A stretch of 62,721 nt of DNA from Oscillospiraceae bacterium (GCA_015063985.1 SVTC01000012.1:1-62721); one strand, 5' to 3'. Positions 32,539 through 42,197 are shown, numbered from the stretch's first letter. Numbers and translations: made by a program. The notes: generated from the letters alone by a model not told the origin.

Positions 32539-34365
32539 TTACTGTCCCAGCTTTTCCTTCGCCTTTGCCTTTGCTCTGAGCTCGGTGGAAAGTATCTTCT
32601 TTCTCAGTCTTAAGGAGGTGGGAGTTATCTCCAGAAGCTCGTCGTCAGCCAAGAACTCCAGACACTTTTCAAGACCCATCTGACGGGGAGGAACAAGGAT
32701 GAGCGCTTCGTCCGCACCCTTTGAACGGATAGCGGTGAGGTGCTTTTTCTTGCAGCCGTTAAGGACCAGATCCTTTACGTCGTTTGCCTCTCCGATGATC
32801 ATTCCCTCATAGACCTCGGTTCCCACTCCGATAAAGAGCGCGCCTCTGTCCTGGCAGTTGAAAAGACCGTAAGAGGTGGTCGTTCCGTTTTCCCACGCTA
32901 CCAAGGATCCGCGGGATCTGGGAGCGAGGTTGCCCTTGGCGGGCTTGTAGCCGTCAAAGGAGGAGTTTACCACCGCATAACCCTTTGTAAGGTTCATAAG
33001 CTCGCTTCTGCAGCCGATGAGACCGCGGGAGGTTATCTCAAACTCAAGTCTGGTAAAGCCCGTTGTACCGGGATCCATCTTTATCATTTCGCCCTTACGC
33101 TTGCTGACGTTATCAATTACAGAGCCAACGTGCTCGTCGGGAACGTCAACGGTAAGTATCTCAAAGGGCTCGCACTCAACGCCGTCGATCTCCTTCATAA
33201 TGACCGTAGGCTTGGATACCTGGAACTCGTAGCCCTGACGTCTCATATTCTCGATAAGAACGGAAAGGTGAAGCTCTCCCCTTCCCGAGACCCTCAGAGC
33301 ATCGGTAGTATCGGTATCCTCAACACGCAAGCTTATATTGCTTTCAAGCTCCTTATAAAGGCGCTCTCTGAGATGGCGGGAGGTGACGAAGGTTCCCTCT
33401 GTTCCCGCAAAGGGGCTGGAGTTAACGGAGAAAATCATACTCAAAACGGGCTGCTCAACTTCAACGAAGGGCAGAGGCTCGGGATGACCGAATTCACAAA
33501 GAGTATCGCCGATATTGATATCGGGAATACCGGTAATACAAACTATGTCTCCTGCCTGCGCGGAGGTAACAACGTCCTTCTTCAAGCCGTCGTAAACGTA
33601 GAGGGTGCCGGATTTTCCGTTGGTGACGCTGCCGTCCTTTTTGCATATTGAAAGGGGCATTTTCTCTGTGATAAAGCCTCTCTTTATTCTGCCCACGGCA
33701 ATTCTTCCCGTGTAATCGTTAAAGTCTATGTTGCTGACCACCATCTGGAAGGGCATATCCTCCTCTACCTCGGGGCAGGGAATGTGCTCCTTGACAACCT
33801 CGAAAAGACACTTGAGGTCCTTTTCCATCTTATCGGGGCTAAGACCTGCGATTCCATCCCTTCCCGATGCGTAGATAACGGGAACGTCAAGCTGATCCTC
33901 GTCGGCACCGAGGTCGATGAGAAGATCGTATACCTGATCCAAGACCCACTGGGGACGGGCTGCGGGCTTATCTATCTTATTGATAACGATGATGGGAACA
34001 AGGTTGAGCGCCAGAGCCTTCTTTAAAACGGTGCCCGTCTGAGGCATACATCCCTCGTAGGCGTCAACGAGAAGCAAAACGCCGTCTACCATGGAAAGGC
34101 TTCTTTCCACCTCGCCGCCGAAATCCACGTGACCGGGGGTGTCAACGACGTTGATCTTTATATCTCCGTAGCGAAGAGAGGTGTTTTTTGCAAGAATGGT
34201 GATTCCGCGCTCTCTTTCAAGATCGTTGGAGTCCATTACTCGCTCCTCTACCTGCTCGTTTGCACGAAAGATACCGCTCTGACGAAGCATAGCGTCAAGA
34301 AGAGTGGTCTTGCCGTGGTCAACGTGGGCTATTATTGCAATATTTCTGATATTTTCAACTTTCAT
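32539..34365 (-). CDS. typA: Ribosome-binding GTPase TypA/BipA
   Basis: 608 residues, full length. NIAIIAHVDHGKTTLLDAML is the P-loop, RGITILAKN the switch I region, VVDTPGHVDFGGEV the DxxG and VINKIDKPAARP the NKxD motif. EF-G-like domains III and V and the BipA-specific C-terminal domain follow (GQLLVPPRQMGLE-type ILVPPRQMGLEKCLEFL). Assists ribosome assembly and stress or low-temperature growth. Single gene with its own consensus promoter and terminator. The core gene marks a stable chromosomal background between two accessory clusters. Confidence 0.97.
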   Translation of the reverse strand: MKVENIRNIAIIAHVDHGKTTLLDAMLRQSGIFRANEQVEERVMDSNDLERERGITILAKNTSLRYGDIKINVVDTPGHVDFGGEVERSLSMVDGVLLLVDAYEGCMPQTGTVLKKALALNLVPIIVINKIDKPAARPQWVLDQVYDLLIDLGADEDQLDVPVIYASGRDGIAGLSPDKMEKDLKCLFEVVKEHIPCPEVEEDMPFQMVVSNIDFNDYTGRIAVGRIKRGFITEKMPLSICKKDGSVTNGKSGTLYVYDGLKKDVVTSAQAGDIVCITGIPDINIGDTLCEFGHPEPLPFVEVEQPVLSMIFSVNSSPFAGTEGTFVTSRHLRERLYKELESNISLRVEDTDTTDALRVSGRGELHLSVLIENMRRQGYEFQVSKPTVIMKEIDGVECEPFEILTVDVPDEHVGSVIDNVSKRKGEMIKMDPGTTGFTRLEFEITSRGLIGCRSELMNLTKGYAVVNSSFDGYKPAKGNLAPRSRGSLVAWENGTTTSYGLFNCQDRGALFIGVGTEVYEGMIIGEANDVKDLVLNGCKKKHLTAIRSKGADEALILVPPRQMGLEKCLEFLADDELLEITPTSLRLRKKILSTELRAKAKAKEKLGQ

Positions 34366-34399
34366 CTGTTTTCACCTTCATTTGATTTATAACTTAAAT

Positions 34400-34428
34400 A
34401 TTATATTCCTTTTTTTGTAATAAGTCAA
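34400..34428 (-). promoter_or_regulatory. typA promoter
   Basis: TTGACT (34428-34423), 17 bases, TATAAT (34405-34400). Confidence 0.85.
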
Positions 34429-34442
34429 TATTTTCAGTCAAA

Positions 34443-34473
34443 AAAACCGTCCGCGCATTGCACGGACGGTTTT
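34443..34473 (-). terminator. Terminator of the secreted MBL gene
   Basis: AAAACCGTCCG (34443-34453) pairs with CGGACGGTTTT (34463-34473); seven T on the minus strand complete it. Confidence 0.9.
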
Positions 34474-34483
34474 ATAGGTGTTA

Positions 34484-37234
34484 TTAACCGTTGTAGGGGA
34501 ATACGATCTCGGGATCGCCTGCGTAGAAGATCTTCTTCACGTTCTCTTTAAGCCAATTATGACCGCTTCCGCCGCTAATGGAGTTTCCGGTAACTACAAA
34601 GTACTCGGGAGCGATGTACTTAAAGAACGCGGGAACGTCATTGTAGGTGTGGTGCAAGCTCTGGAAGAAGTCGCACTTCATGGTCTCCTTGGAGTAATGC
34701 TCCATAAGTCTGTTACAAACGGGAGCGTGAGCGTCACCCATAATAAGGATCTTCTGACCCTTGGTCTTGAACATATAGCTTGTGCTGGAGCAGTTGAAGG
34801 ACATGTACTCATTGGGGAAGAGCTGATCCTGTGTCTGGAGGACCTGAACCTCCATATCCGCAAAGTAGAATATCTGACCGCCGTGGAGCTTATACTGAGG
34901 AGTGGTCTTGCCTGCGCTTGTCTTGAAGTTCTTCATTGCCTCGGCAGTGTTCTTTATCTGACCGCAGAGATCGTTATATGCACTTTCTCTTCTTACACCC
35001 GCATCGTTGGGCCAGGTGTAATAGAAACCTTCTACCTTGACTCTGCTCACAAGATTAGGATCGCTTCCGATACCCATTGCACAGTAAATGTGGTCGGGAT
35101 GAGCGTGAGTGAAGAACCACGCGTCAACAACGGGGATCTGACCCTTGGGAGTGTTTGCCTCAAGATATTCAACGGTAAGCTGAGAGTTGTGGTTCTGAGC
35201 ACCGTCGATTATGATAAAGTGCCCGTTGGAAAGCTGGAATACCATACTCTCGCCAAAGGCCTTAAGAGGCAGCATCTTAAGCTGAGTGGATACGTTTGCG
35301 TTGGTGGTGTAAGCATCCTTAAGCTGGTTGGGGGAAAGTCCGGTGTTTTCTTCAACGGTGATATAGGTCTTCTTTGTTGCGGGATAGAAGGTTACGTTGA
35401 CTATTTCAACGTCGCTGTAAAGGGTTGCCTGGTAGCACTCCTCTTCTATTCCCTTGTCGCCGTTGGTGGTGTAAAGCTTAAAGCCGTACTTTTTAAGTGA
35501 TTCAACGTATTTCTTGAATTGTTCAAGAGTGGTATCGGAAATCAAAATAGCGTTGCAATCCTTATCGTAGCGCGCTTCGCCTACGGTATACTCCTTCTCG
35601 AACTTACCGTCAACGAAGGCGGGAACGAATTCCCAAACACCGTCAACGGGCCATTCATCTCTGGAAGGATACTCAGAGAACTTATCGTAGATATCCTTAA
35701 GAGCCGCGATCGCATCGAATTCCTTCTTAGCGTTCTCATCGCCGTTTTCGTAATGATCGATAGCAACTGAAGCGATGGTGACGGATTTCTGCTCGCCGTA
35801 AACCGCTATTTCCTCACCCTCAAAGTTATATATAACGTAAGGACGTACGGTGAAGGCCTTTCTTGCGATATCAGCATCGATATCGGTGATACAGCAGGTG
35901 TAAAGAACGCCGTCATCTCTTTCTTCGAAGATATTTACTGCGGGAACGTCAACCACCTTGAAGGTCTTGGCGTTAACGGTCTTATCCTCGGTGTCCAGTG
36001 TGATATTTTCCTGGGGATCGATAGCCATAGTGGGAATTACTATCGCACCAAGCTTAACGTCCTCAAGCTTGTAGCCGTCAACAAAATCGTAATTGAAGAT
36101 GTATCTGAGAGCATAATCGCTTTCAACTCTGAGCTGAGTTCCCTCAAAATCGGGAGCCTTGAAAACGGGAAGTGTGGTATCGGCAAATTCTATAAGCTGG
36201 GGATAACCGTCTAAGGTGACAGTCCAATAGTTTCCGAAATCAAGAACGGTGCTGCTCATTGCGTTAAAGCCGGTAAGCTCATCCTCAGTGAGATAATCGG
36301 GAGTATCGCTGACAACATAAGCTCCGGCGGAAGTGCCGATTATATCATTCTTGGGTGCCGTACCGACGAGAGCGGCAGAGTTTTTAACGGTAACAGTGCC
36401 GGAGCCGGAGCAACGTCCGAAGAGAGAGCCGATAGCGTCCGCCTTGCCTGCCTCGGTCAAAGCAGAGCTGATCTTTCCGAGATTGAGACAGTCGATAACG
36501 TTGCTGTTGCCGTCGTTTCTTCCTATCATGGAAGCGATGTGGCTCATGGCAGAGTCTGTCCAATTGGTGTGAACAGTTCCCGTGTTAAGGCAGTGCTGAG
36601 CTGTTACCTTCTTGCCTTCACCGTTGGCGATGATACCTGCGGCGTAACGAACGTTAAGAACGATAGAGCCGTCAAACCAGCACTCGCTTGCTACAGTCTC
36701 GGCAGCAGCTCCAACAGAAGCGACAAAGCCGCCTGCATTATACTGCTTGGAAATGATCTCTGCGTTGGTATAGCACTTTTCGATGGTGATCTTTGCGGAG
36801 GTGGCACCCTGAGCCACAAAGGCGGAAACGTTATTTGAGCTTGTGGTCTCAAAGTGAGAGTTTACGATAGAAAGATTCTTTATCGTACAACCGTCTGCGG
36901 TGGAGATAAAGCCTGCCTCGCTGGAATTGGTGCAGTTCATTCCGCTGATAGAATGACCCTGACCGTCGATGGTTCCGGCAAACTTCTTAAGACCTGCCCA
37001 GTTAGCGGTCTTGCCGTCTCCGAGAGTGATATCCTTCTCAAGGATGACCGTCATCCCCTTAAAGGTCTTTCCCTCATTGGAAAGCTTGTCAAGCCCCAGA
37101 AGCTGAGCCGCGGTGGAAAGCTTGAATTCCGACTTACTGTCGCTGTACCAGGAGGTATCGGCGCTGTCGGCAAATACGGGAACGATGCTTATTACCATTA
37201 TAAGCATCATCATAAATGCAATTATTCTTTTCAT
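34484..37234 (-). CDS. Secreted GLUG-like repeat protein with C-terminal metallo-beta-lactamase domain
   Basis: 916 residues. Residues 1-22 are a signal peptide (MKRIIAFMMMLIMVISIVPV, cleavage after VFA). Residues 50-340 contain GLUG-like repeats (FAGTIDGQGHSISG, then repeated GGFVA- and NTGTV-type turns), probably a beta-helix. Residues 360-640 are beta-rich without a clear family. Residues 655-916 are an MBL domain: IIIDGAQ, THAHPDH (709-715), MGD near 833 and LHHT near 861. The MBL part is close in pattern to the nine cytoplasmic MBL proteins encoded upstream. No anchor or sortase motif is seen. Second gene of an operon after the repeat-rich small protein. Confidence 0.85.
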   Translation of the reverse strand: MKRIIAFMMMLIMVISIVPVFADSADTSWYSDSKSEFKLSTAAQLLGLDKLSNEGKTFKGMTVILEKDITLGDGKTANWAGLKKFAGTIDGQGHSISGMNCTNSSEAGFISTADGCTIKNLSIVNSHFETTSSNNVSAFVAQGATSAKITIEKCYTNAEIISKQYNAGGFVASVGAAAETVASECWFDGSIVLNVRYAAGIIANGEGKKVTAQHCLNTGTVHTNWTDSAMSHIASMIGRNDGNSNVIDCLNLGKISSALTEAGKADAIGSLFGRCSGSGTVTVKNSAALVGTAPKNDIIGTSAGAYVVSDTPDYLTEDELTGFNAMSSTVLDFGNYWTVTLDGYPQLIEFADTTLPVFKAPDFEGTQLRVESDYALRYIFNYDFVDGYKLEDVKLGAIVIPTMAIDPQENITLDTEDKTVNAKTFKVVDVPAVNIFEERDDGVLYTCCITDIDADIARKAFTVRPYVIYNFEGEEIAVYGEQKSVTIASVAIDHYENGDENAKKEFDAIAALKDIYDKFSEYPSRDEWPVDGVWEFVPAFVDGKFEKEYTVGEARYDKDCNAILISDTTLEQFKKYVESLKKYGFKLYTTNGDKGIEEECYQATLYSDVEIVNVTFYPATKKTYITVEENTGLSPNQLKDAYTTNANVSTQLKMLPLKAFGESMVFQLSNGHFIIIDGAQNHNSQLTVEYLEANTPKGQIPVVDAWFFTHAHPDHIYCAMGIGSDPNLVSRVKVEGFYYTWPNDAGVRRESAYNDLCGQIKNTAEAMKNFKTSAGKTTPQYKLHGGQIFYFADMEVQVLQTQDQLFPNEYMSFNCSSTSYMFKTKGQKILIMGDAHAPVCNRLMEHYSKETMKCDFFQSLHHTYNDVPAFFKYIAPEYFVVTGNSISGGSGHNWLKENVKKIFYAGDPEIVFPYNG

Positions 37235-37246
37235 TTTATTCCCCCC

Positions 37247-37528
37247 TTAAAATTCCCAATTATCGGCGCTTACGTCGTTATCGCGGTTTGCCGCCGTGCT
37301 GCTTGAAGGCGCAACGGAGGATGATGCCGCAACGGAAGAGGTCGCCGCAACAGAAGAGGTCGCTGCAACGGAGGATGTGGGAGCAACTGAGCTCGTTGTC
37401 ACAGATGGAGCGATGCTCGATAATGCAGCCGTTGTGGGAGCGGCAGAGCTGCTTACCGCACTTGCCGTTATCACGTCGGTGATATCAAAGCCGATGCACT
37501 CCATTTTAGGTGTTGAATAGGCTTTCAT
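37247..37528 (-). CDS. Small Ser/Ala/Thr/Val-repeat protein with conserved-looking leader
   Basis: 93 residues. It opens with MKAYSTPKMECIGFDITDVI, like the many short clostridial proteins that begin M-K-x-Y-x-x-P-x-h-E and reach a DVIT motif. Residues 24-80 are low complexity, built on six-residue units of the TSSVAA type, and the end is acidic/aromatic (NRDNDVSADNWEF). No signal peptide or membrane segment. AAGGAGAAAAAA lies ahead of the ATG at 37528. It directly precedes the secreted MBL gene (12 bases) and shares its promoter. The leader-plus-variable-core plan resembles peptide precursors, but no modifying enzyme is nearby. Function unknown. Confidence 0.75.
   Translation of the reverse strand: MKAYSTPKMECIGFDITDVITASAVSSSAAPTTAALSSIAPSVTTSSVAPTSSVAATSSVAATSSVAASSSVAPSSSTAANRDNDVSADNWEF
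37311..37400. repeat. Five tandem 18-bp repeats inside the small protein gene
   Basis: Units at 37311, 37329, 37347, 37365 and 37383, each opening GCAAC and following GCAACGGAAGAGGTCGCC with differences. Each encodes six residues on the minus strand, so copy-number change would keep the frame. Confidence 0.8.
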
Positions 37529-37574
37529 TTTTTTCTCCTTTTGATCAGGAAATTTCTTTCCCATATTCTATGTA

Positions 37575-37603
37575 ATTTTACTCTAAAAACATATAATTGT
37601 CAA
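37575..37603 (-). promoter_or_regulatory. Promoter of the repeat protein / secreted MBL operon
   Basis: TTGACA (37603-37598), 17 bases, TAAAAT (37580-37575). Confidence 0.85.
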
Positions 37604-37673
37604 TATTTTTCACCATTTCCTTTTCAATTTTGTCAAATTATATATATTTAAAAGCCCGTTTTTGTGCAAAATA

Positions 37674-37700
37674 ACGGCGCGCTTTTATACAGCACGCCGT
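37674..37700 (-). terminator. Terminator of the MBL-CBM9 array operon
   Basis: ACGGCGCGC (37674-37682) and GCACGCCGT (37692-37700) form a 9-bp stem (one G-U), followed by TTATTTT on the minus strand. It lies just after the ninth paralogue. Confidence 0.7.
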
Positions 37701-37704
37701 AGTA

Positions 37705-39195
37705 TCAGCTTATTTCAAAAAGCTTTAAGCCCGCGGGCTTGATGTAAAAGACCTTTCGGTCTTCCCCGTCCACGTTTCTTAAGCTTACGACTCTTCTTCC
37801 GCCCACGGTATCAACCGCATTTGCCTCGATCACCATAGCAATGCGCTTTTTGGCGGGAAGCACGCCGTCAAATTCCAGACTCATACAAACGCCGCAGCCG
37901 CCGTCCAAGGGATGAATGCAGCTTTGGGATATATCCCTTCTTGTATTTTCTCCAACCCCATCCTTGCTCTCAAGGTAAAGCTTAAGATCGTTAAAGCTGC
38001 CCTTTTTCCCCTTGATCTGATCCCAGAAAACGCCGTAATCCAAGATCGGTTCATCGGTAAAATAGATCCTGAAGCAATTTGTATCCAGACTGCTTTTAAA
38101 CTGCGGTGCCGAGGGTAAATGCGCCTTAAAAAGACGGAGCTTAAAGAAAAGCTTATTTCCAAAAGCCCCCACAAGAGCATTTGCCGACACCTCGTCCGCG
38201 CTTTCGTTCAGCTCTGCAAAAAGCTCTATTCTAAGGCATTTATCCCAGACAGGATCATCCCATCGGCTTATATCGGCGCCTCTTTCAAGAAGGGGGATGC
38301 GGCTTATATCACCCTCATCCTTCACCGCGTACTGAGGCACCGAGGGAACGTAAGGCTCCTTTCTCACCTCAACGGGCAAGCAAAGTCCCACGGTCCCCTT
38401 CCCCGAGATATAGCAATCCTTTATATTAAGCTGCTTAAGTATATAGCGGTTTATCAGGGAAAAATCAAGATACCTTTCAAGATTTTTTTCGCTGACGGGC
38501 CAGAGAAGTATAAAGGGATCGATATTACAGTAAAGCTCGGCTACGTCCTTGTCCCAGCCGTGAGTGCAGCCGTGATGTGCAACCTGGCAAACGTCGCACT
38601 TCAGAGCTTTACCGTAATTTCTGTTAAGTATCCTTGCCGTCCTCTCCTCGGCATCGGCAAGAAAGATGACCCTCTGACCGGGATCCGTAACCGTGAAAAC
38701 AAGGCTGGTATCGTTGATATTTAAGGGCGACGAGCCGAGATCACCAAGCTCCTCCCAGGAAAACAAAAAGTCAAGCCTTGTATCGCCAAAGCTGAAGCTA
38801 TCTCCCCTCACGGGCTTAAAATAGCTGTAATCAACCTTTTGCAGGGCGCAGAGCATTTCATTTATCTCCTTGAGCGCCACGGGCTGAGAAAGGGAAAAAT
38901 ACCTTTCGTCGGGAAAATTATAGCAAAGCCTTCCCAAGGTAAAATCATTAAAATGACGCTTTGCCATATCGGTAAGGCAAGCGGTGTGGTCAAGATGAGC
39001 GTGGGTTATTATCCACATATCAACGTGAGGTACCGAGCTTTTGGTGAGAAGCCTTAAAAGATCCAGAAGACCGTCGCTTTCATCATCGTGTCCGCCGTCA
39101 ATAACGATAACACTGCCGTCATCCGCAAGGATAACGTAGCTCATACCGTCTCCCCTTACGGATCTTGGCTCAAGCTGGTATACAGTCGTGCTCAT
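37705..39195 (-). CDS. MBL-CBM9 paralogue 9 (last of the array)
   Basis: 496 residues. MBL domain 1-290: GSVIVIDGG (28-36), THAHLDH (64-70), VAHHG (205-209). The metal-ligand Asp lies in FLAD (178-181), where all other members have LGD, so the Gly before Asp is replaced by Ala. The C-terminal half (about 310-496) has the CBM9/DOMON-like order: DPVWDKC, a strand pair at KLFFKLRLF, DTNCFRIYFTDEP and a final MVIEANAVD strand. It is the most divergent member; the helper sequence after HHG (CTHGWDKD) also differs. Overlaps paralogue 8 by 4 bases. No signal peptide. Confidence 0.82.
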   Translation of the reverse strand: MSTTVYQLEPRSVRGDGMSYVILADDGSVIVIDGGHDDESDGLLDLLRLLTKSSVPHVDMWIITHAHLDHTACLTDMAKRHFNDFTLGRLCYNFPDERYFSLSQPVALKEINEMLCALQKVDYSYFKPVRGDSFSFGDTRLDFLFSWEELGDLGSSPLNINDTSLVFTVTDPGQRVIFLADAEERTARILNRNYGKALKCDVCQVAHHGCTHGWDKDVAELYCNIDPFILLWPVSEKNLERYLDFSLINRYILKQLNIKDCYISGKGTVGLCLPVEVRKEPYVPSVPQYAVKDEGDISRIPLLERGADISRWDDPVWDKCLRIELFAELNESADEVSANALVGAFGNKLFFKLRLFKAHLPSAPQFKSSLDTNCFRIYFTDEPILDYGVFWDQIKGKKGSFNDLKLYLESKDGVGENTRRDISQSCIHPLDGGCGVCMSLEFDGVLPAKKRIAMVIEANAVDTVGGRRVVSLRNVDGEDRKVFYIKPAGLKLFEIS

Positions 39196-40697
39196 TTAAG
39201 GCCCCATTTTTTCATAAGGACGGGCTTTACGGGAACGTATTTCCAATAATCGCCGCCGCAAAGGGTGAAAAAGCCCGTTCTTTTGGGATTATCATCCTCA
39301 ACTATCGATACGTGCATATCAAGCATTACAAAGTCTCCCGATTTTTTTGTCTCGGAGAGCTTAAGCTCGGCGCAAATGCAAAAGCCGCCGTCAAAGCTTA
39401 CGGCTTTCATTTTGCATATCTTCAAAAGCTCCTCGCGGTCCGTTCCTCTGAGGAGCATTTTGGTATGCTCGCCGTCTGTTATTTTCACGTCGGGATAAAG
39501 CTTAAGGCTGTTAAGCGCTGTTCCCTCGGAGATATCCGCCCAATCCGCATACTGATCCGTCACTGAGCTTTCCGACAAAAATACACTGAGGCAAGTAGAA
39601 TCAAGAGAGCTTGTCTTTAAGCTGTGATATCTCGGAGCACCCTCGTAAAAGCCTACCTTTAGGTAAAGCCTGTCATCCTTCCAGAGCATTCTGCGTGTGG
39701 GAGATCCGCCGTAGATCGGTTTCTTCTGTATGAAAAAGCTCTCCTCCTCTGCCTGAAGCCAGGCAGGATCATCGGGATCGTCAACATTGGGAGCAAGGTC
39801 GGCGCAGGCTATCCAACCTTCGGGCTCGGCGTTCAGATCAGGCTCGGGCAAGCCCGGCAAAAAGGGCTCCTCTCGCTCTTGTATGGGCAAGGGGATAGCC
39901 ATTGTACCGTTTCCGGAAAGAAATATATCCTTTATGCCGATAGTACCGTCCAAAAGCACTCGGTTCGCCTTTACTATGGTGTTAAAGAAATCAAAACGCG
40001 CTCTTCTCAACGGCCAGAGCAAGAATTTTGGATCAAGGATCTTATAAAACTCAGCGGTAGAGCCAAATCCACCGTGGTGGGCGACCTGAACCACGTCACT
40101 TTTCAGTTCCTCTTCTCCGTAAATATCCACCATATATTTATCTGCGGCGGCAGATGCATCTCCCAAGAAGATTATCTTTTGTCCGTCAACCGTCAGGCGA
40201 ATTACGGTGGAGGTATCGTTGATGTTATACTTTTTATCATAGTATTCGCCCATATCCTCCCAAGTGAAAAGGACCTCCAGCTTCAAGCCCTCGAACTCAA
40301 AAACGTCTCCCCTTCTCGGAATTACTCTTTCGACACCATTAAGATTATCAATAGCCCGTTCCATTTCCTCTACTTCCTTCACAGCGGCAGGTTGAAGCTT
40401 GGAAAGAAGCTCCGTATAAGGAAAATGATAAACCACCTTTTTTACAATAATCTCATCAGAGTATTTTGAGCCTACTTCCATTAAACAGAAGGTGTGATCG
40501 GGATGGGCGTGGCTGAGAAACCACAGATCCACACAAGGCCTTTCAAGCCCCGTGATCTTTTTAAGATAATTGACTAAGTATTCAGCATCGGTGGTCAAAG
40601 CTCCGTCTATTACAATTATACCGTCCTCCGCTTGAATAATATAGCTCATTCCGTCTTTGTTATTTTGAATTTCAAGTTGATGCAATATTGGTTTCAT
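39192..40697 (-). CDS. MBL-CBM9 paralogue 8
   Basis: 501 residues. HQLEIQNNKDGMSYII and IIVIDGA open the MBL domain; SHAHPDH (62-68), FLGDASAAADKYM and VVQVAHHGGFGSTAEFY complete the metal set in the ComEC-like order. The C-terminal domain includes DPAWLQAEE, MLWKDDRLYLKVGFYE and STCLSVFLSESS, the pattern of CBM9-type sugar-binding domains. Compared with its neighbours the CBM9 part has a longer loop before the first strand (FFIQKKPIYGGSPTRR). Cytoplasmic by the absence of a signal peptide. Confidence 0.83.
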   Translation of the reverse strand: MKPILHQLEIQNNKDGMSYIIQAEDGIIVIDGALTTDAEYLVNYLKKITGLERPCVDLWFLSHAHPDHTFCLMEVGSKYSDEIIVKKVVYHFPYTELLSKLQPAAVKEVEEMERAIDNLNGVERVIPRRGDVFEFEGLKLEVLFTWEDMGEYYDKKYNINDTSTVIRLTVDGQKIIFLGDASAAADKYMVDIYGEEELKSDVVQVAHHGGFGSTAEFYKILDPKFLLWPLRRARFDFFNTIVKANRVLLDGTIGIKDIFLSGNGTMAIPLPIQEREEPFLPGLPEPDLNAEPEGWIACADLAPNVDDPDDPAWLQAEEESFFIQKKPIYGGSPTRRMLWKDDRLYLKVGFYEGAPRYHSLKTSSLDSTCLSVFLSESSVTDQYADWADISEGTALNSLKLYPDVKITDGEHTKMLLRGTDREELLKICKMKAVSFDGGFCICAELKLSETKKSGDFVMLDMHVSIVEDDNPKRTGFFTLCGGDYWKYVPVKPVLMKKWGLK

Positions 40698-40709
40698 TTA
40701 TTTCTCCAT

Positions 40710-42197
40710 TCATTTCAATTCTGCATATATAAGCACCGCAGGCATCGTAAGATACCAGGAGCTTCTCTTTTCATCCTCCAAGGCGACAAGCTGTCCCTTT
40801 CTGCGAAGAGTCGAGGGATTAACAAGATTTGCTTCACTGTGGAAGGCTATCATATCCCCGCTTTTTTTCCTCTCGGAAAATGCGACCCTCGCGAGAATAA
40901 TACCGCTTTCACCGTCAAGAAACGCCTTACTTTGACATATCTCGGGCATAGAATTAAAACATTTTTTATCTTTGAAGCGCTTCTCTTCAAAAAACATTTT
41001 AAGATTATTGAAATTTCTTTCGGAAGCAATATCGTCCCAAGTGATAAGGTAATCGAACACAGGCTCTTCGCAAAGATCAAGACGAACGCAATCAGCATTT
41101 TTGCAGCTGACGTTATTTTCCGCAAAAGAGAATGGCTCGTTTTTCTCCACCTTGAATCTCAGATACAATGCCTCTTCTGTTGCAAGGAAGCGATAAGAAA
41201 CGTTGACGTTTGTGCAGGCGTGGCTCTTGTTATTCATAACACGCTCATCATCCAGCTCCCAAAGGGGATCCGAATAATCATCAAGAGACGGAGCGTTTTT
41301 TGTAAAAGGGATGAAGGTTTCCGGCTGAGATTCTCTTAAGCCGACTCTGACCTCGGGAATATAGGGCTCCGGACGGGGTCTGATGGGAAGCTCCAGCACC
41401 GCGTCTCCCGCACCTGCAATGAAAAAGTCCTTTACGTTAAGCTCGGTGATAACGTATCTTGTGGCAGGCACTCCAACCGACGTCCTGCGGCTTTGATAAA
41501 GACCGACGGGCCAAAGAACTATCTCGGGATCAACGTAGGAATAGAACTCCTTTGTCGAAGCAAAAAAGCCGTGATGAGCAAGCTGACAAACGTCGCTTTT
41601 TAAATCTTTGCCGTATTTTTCTATTAGCACCTTATCACCGACTGCCATAACGTCACCGAGAAAAATAACGCTTTGACCGTGACTGTAATAGCGAAACACG
41701 GTGGTGGTATCGTTAAGCCTTATTAACGGTTCTTCATCGGACGAAGGAAGCTCTGTCCAATCAAGCATTATCTCGATGCGATCCTCGCCGTAATGATAAA
41801 CGTCGCCTGCTTTAGGAACAACGTGCTCGGCACAAAGAGAAGAAATGCTCTTTTCAAATTCGGGGATCTGAAACAGACAATCCGGCTCTATCCGACGGCA
41901 CAATTCCATATCCGGAAAGCTGTATACCGTCTTTTTCACGGTTATTCTGTCGCTGAATTCATCTGCCACGGTCTTGAGCGCCCTTGTATGATCGGGGTGG
42001 GCATGACTGATGAACCAGGCATCCACCACGGGGTGCTCGGTGTTTTGCATACGGCAAAGGTAGTTAAACATATTTCTTCCGTCGTTGGCAGTAAAGCCTC
42101 CGTCTATGGCAATCACACTGCCGTCGTCGGCTTCGATAACGTATGCCATACCGTCAAGGCCTACGCCCTCGGTTTTAAGCTGATGTATTCTGCTCAT
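40710..42197 (-). CDS. MBL-CBM9 paralogue 7
   Basis: 495 residues. Metal motifs: SHAHPDH (64-70), IFLGDVMAVGDKV (178-190), LAHHG (206-210), then STKEFYSYVDPEIVLWPV. CBM9-like part from about 310: DPLWELDDE, TEEALYLRFKVEKNEPFSF, DCVRLDLCEEPVFDY, with a conserved final strand HSEANLV. It overlaps the next upstream member by 4 bases and is 12 bases from the next downstream one. The substrate is unknown; ComEC-like MBL domains are phosphoesterases where studied. Confidence 0.83.
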   Translation of the reverse strand: MSRIHQLKTEGVGLDGMAYVIEADDGSVIAIDGGFTANDGRNMFNYLCRMQNTEHPVVDAWFISHAHPDHTRALKTVADEFSDRITVKKTVYSFPDMELCRRIEPDCLFQIPEFEKSISSLCAEHVVPKAGDVYHYGEDRIEIMLDWTELPSSDEEPLIRLNDTTTVFRYYSHGQSVIFLGDVMAVGDKVLIEKYGKDLKSDVCQLAHHGFFASTKEFYSYVDPEIVLWPVGLYQSRRTSVGVPATRYVITELNVKDFFIAGAGDAVLELPIRPRPEPYIPEVRVGLRESQPETFIPFTKNAPSLDDYSDPLWELDDERVMNNKSHACTNVNVSYRFLATEEALYLRFKVEKNEPFSFAENNVSCKNADCVRLDLCEEPVFDYLITWDDIASERNFNNLKMFFEEKRFKDKKCFNSMPEICQSKAFLDGESGIILARVAFSERKKSGDMIAFHSEANLVNPSTLRRKGQLVALEDEKRSSWYLTMPAVLIYAELK

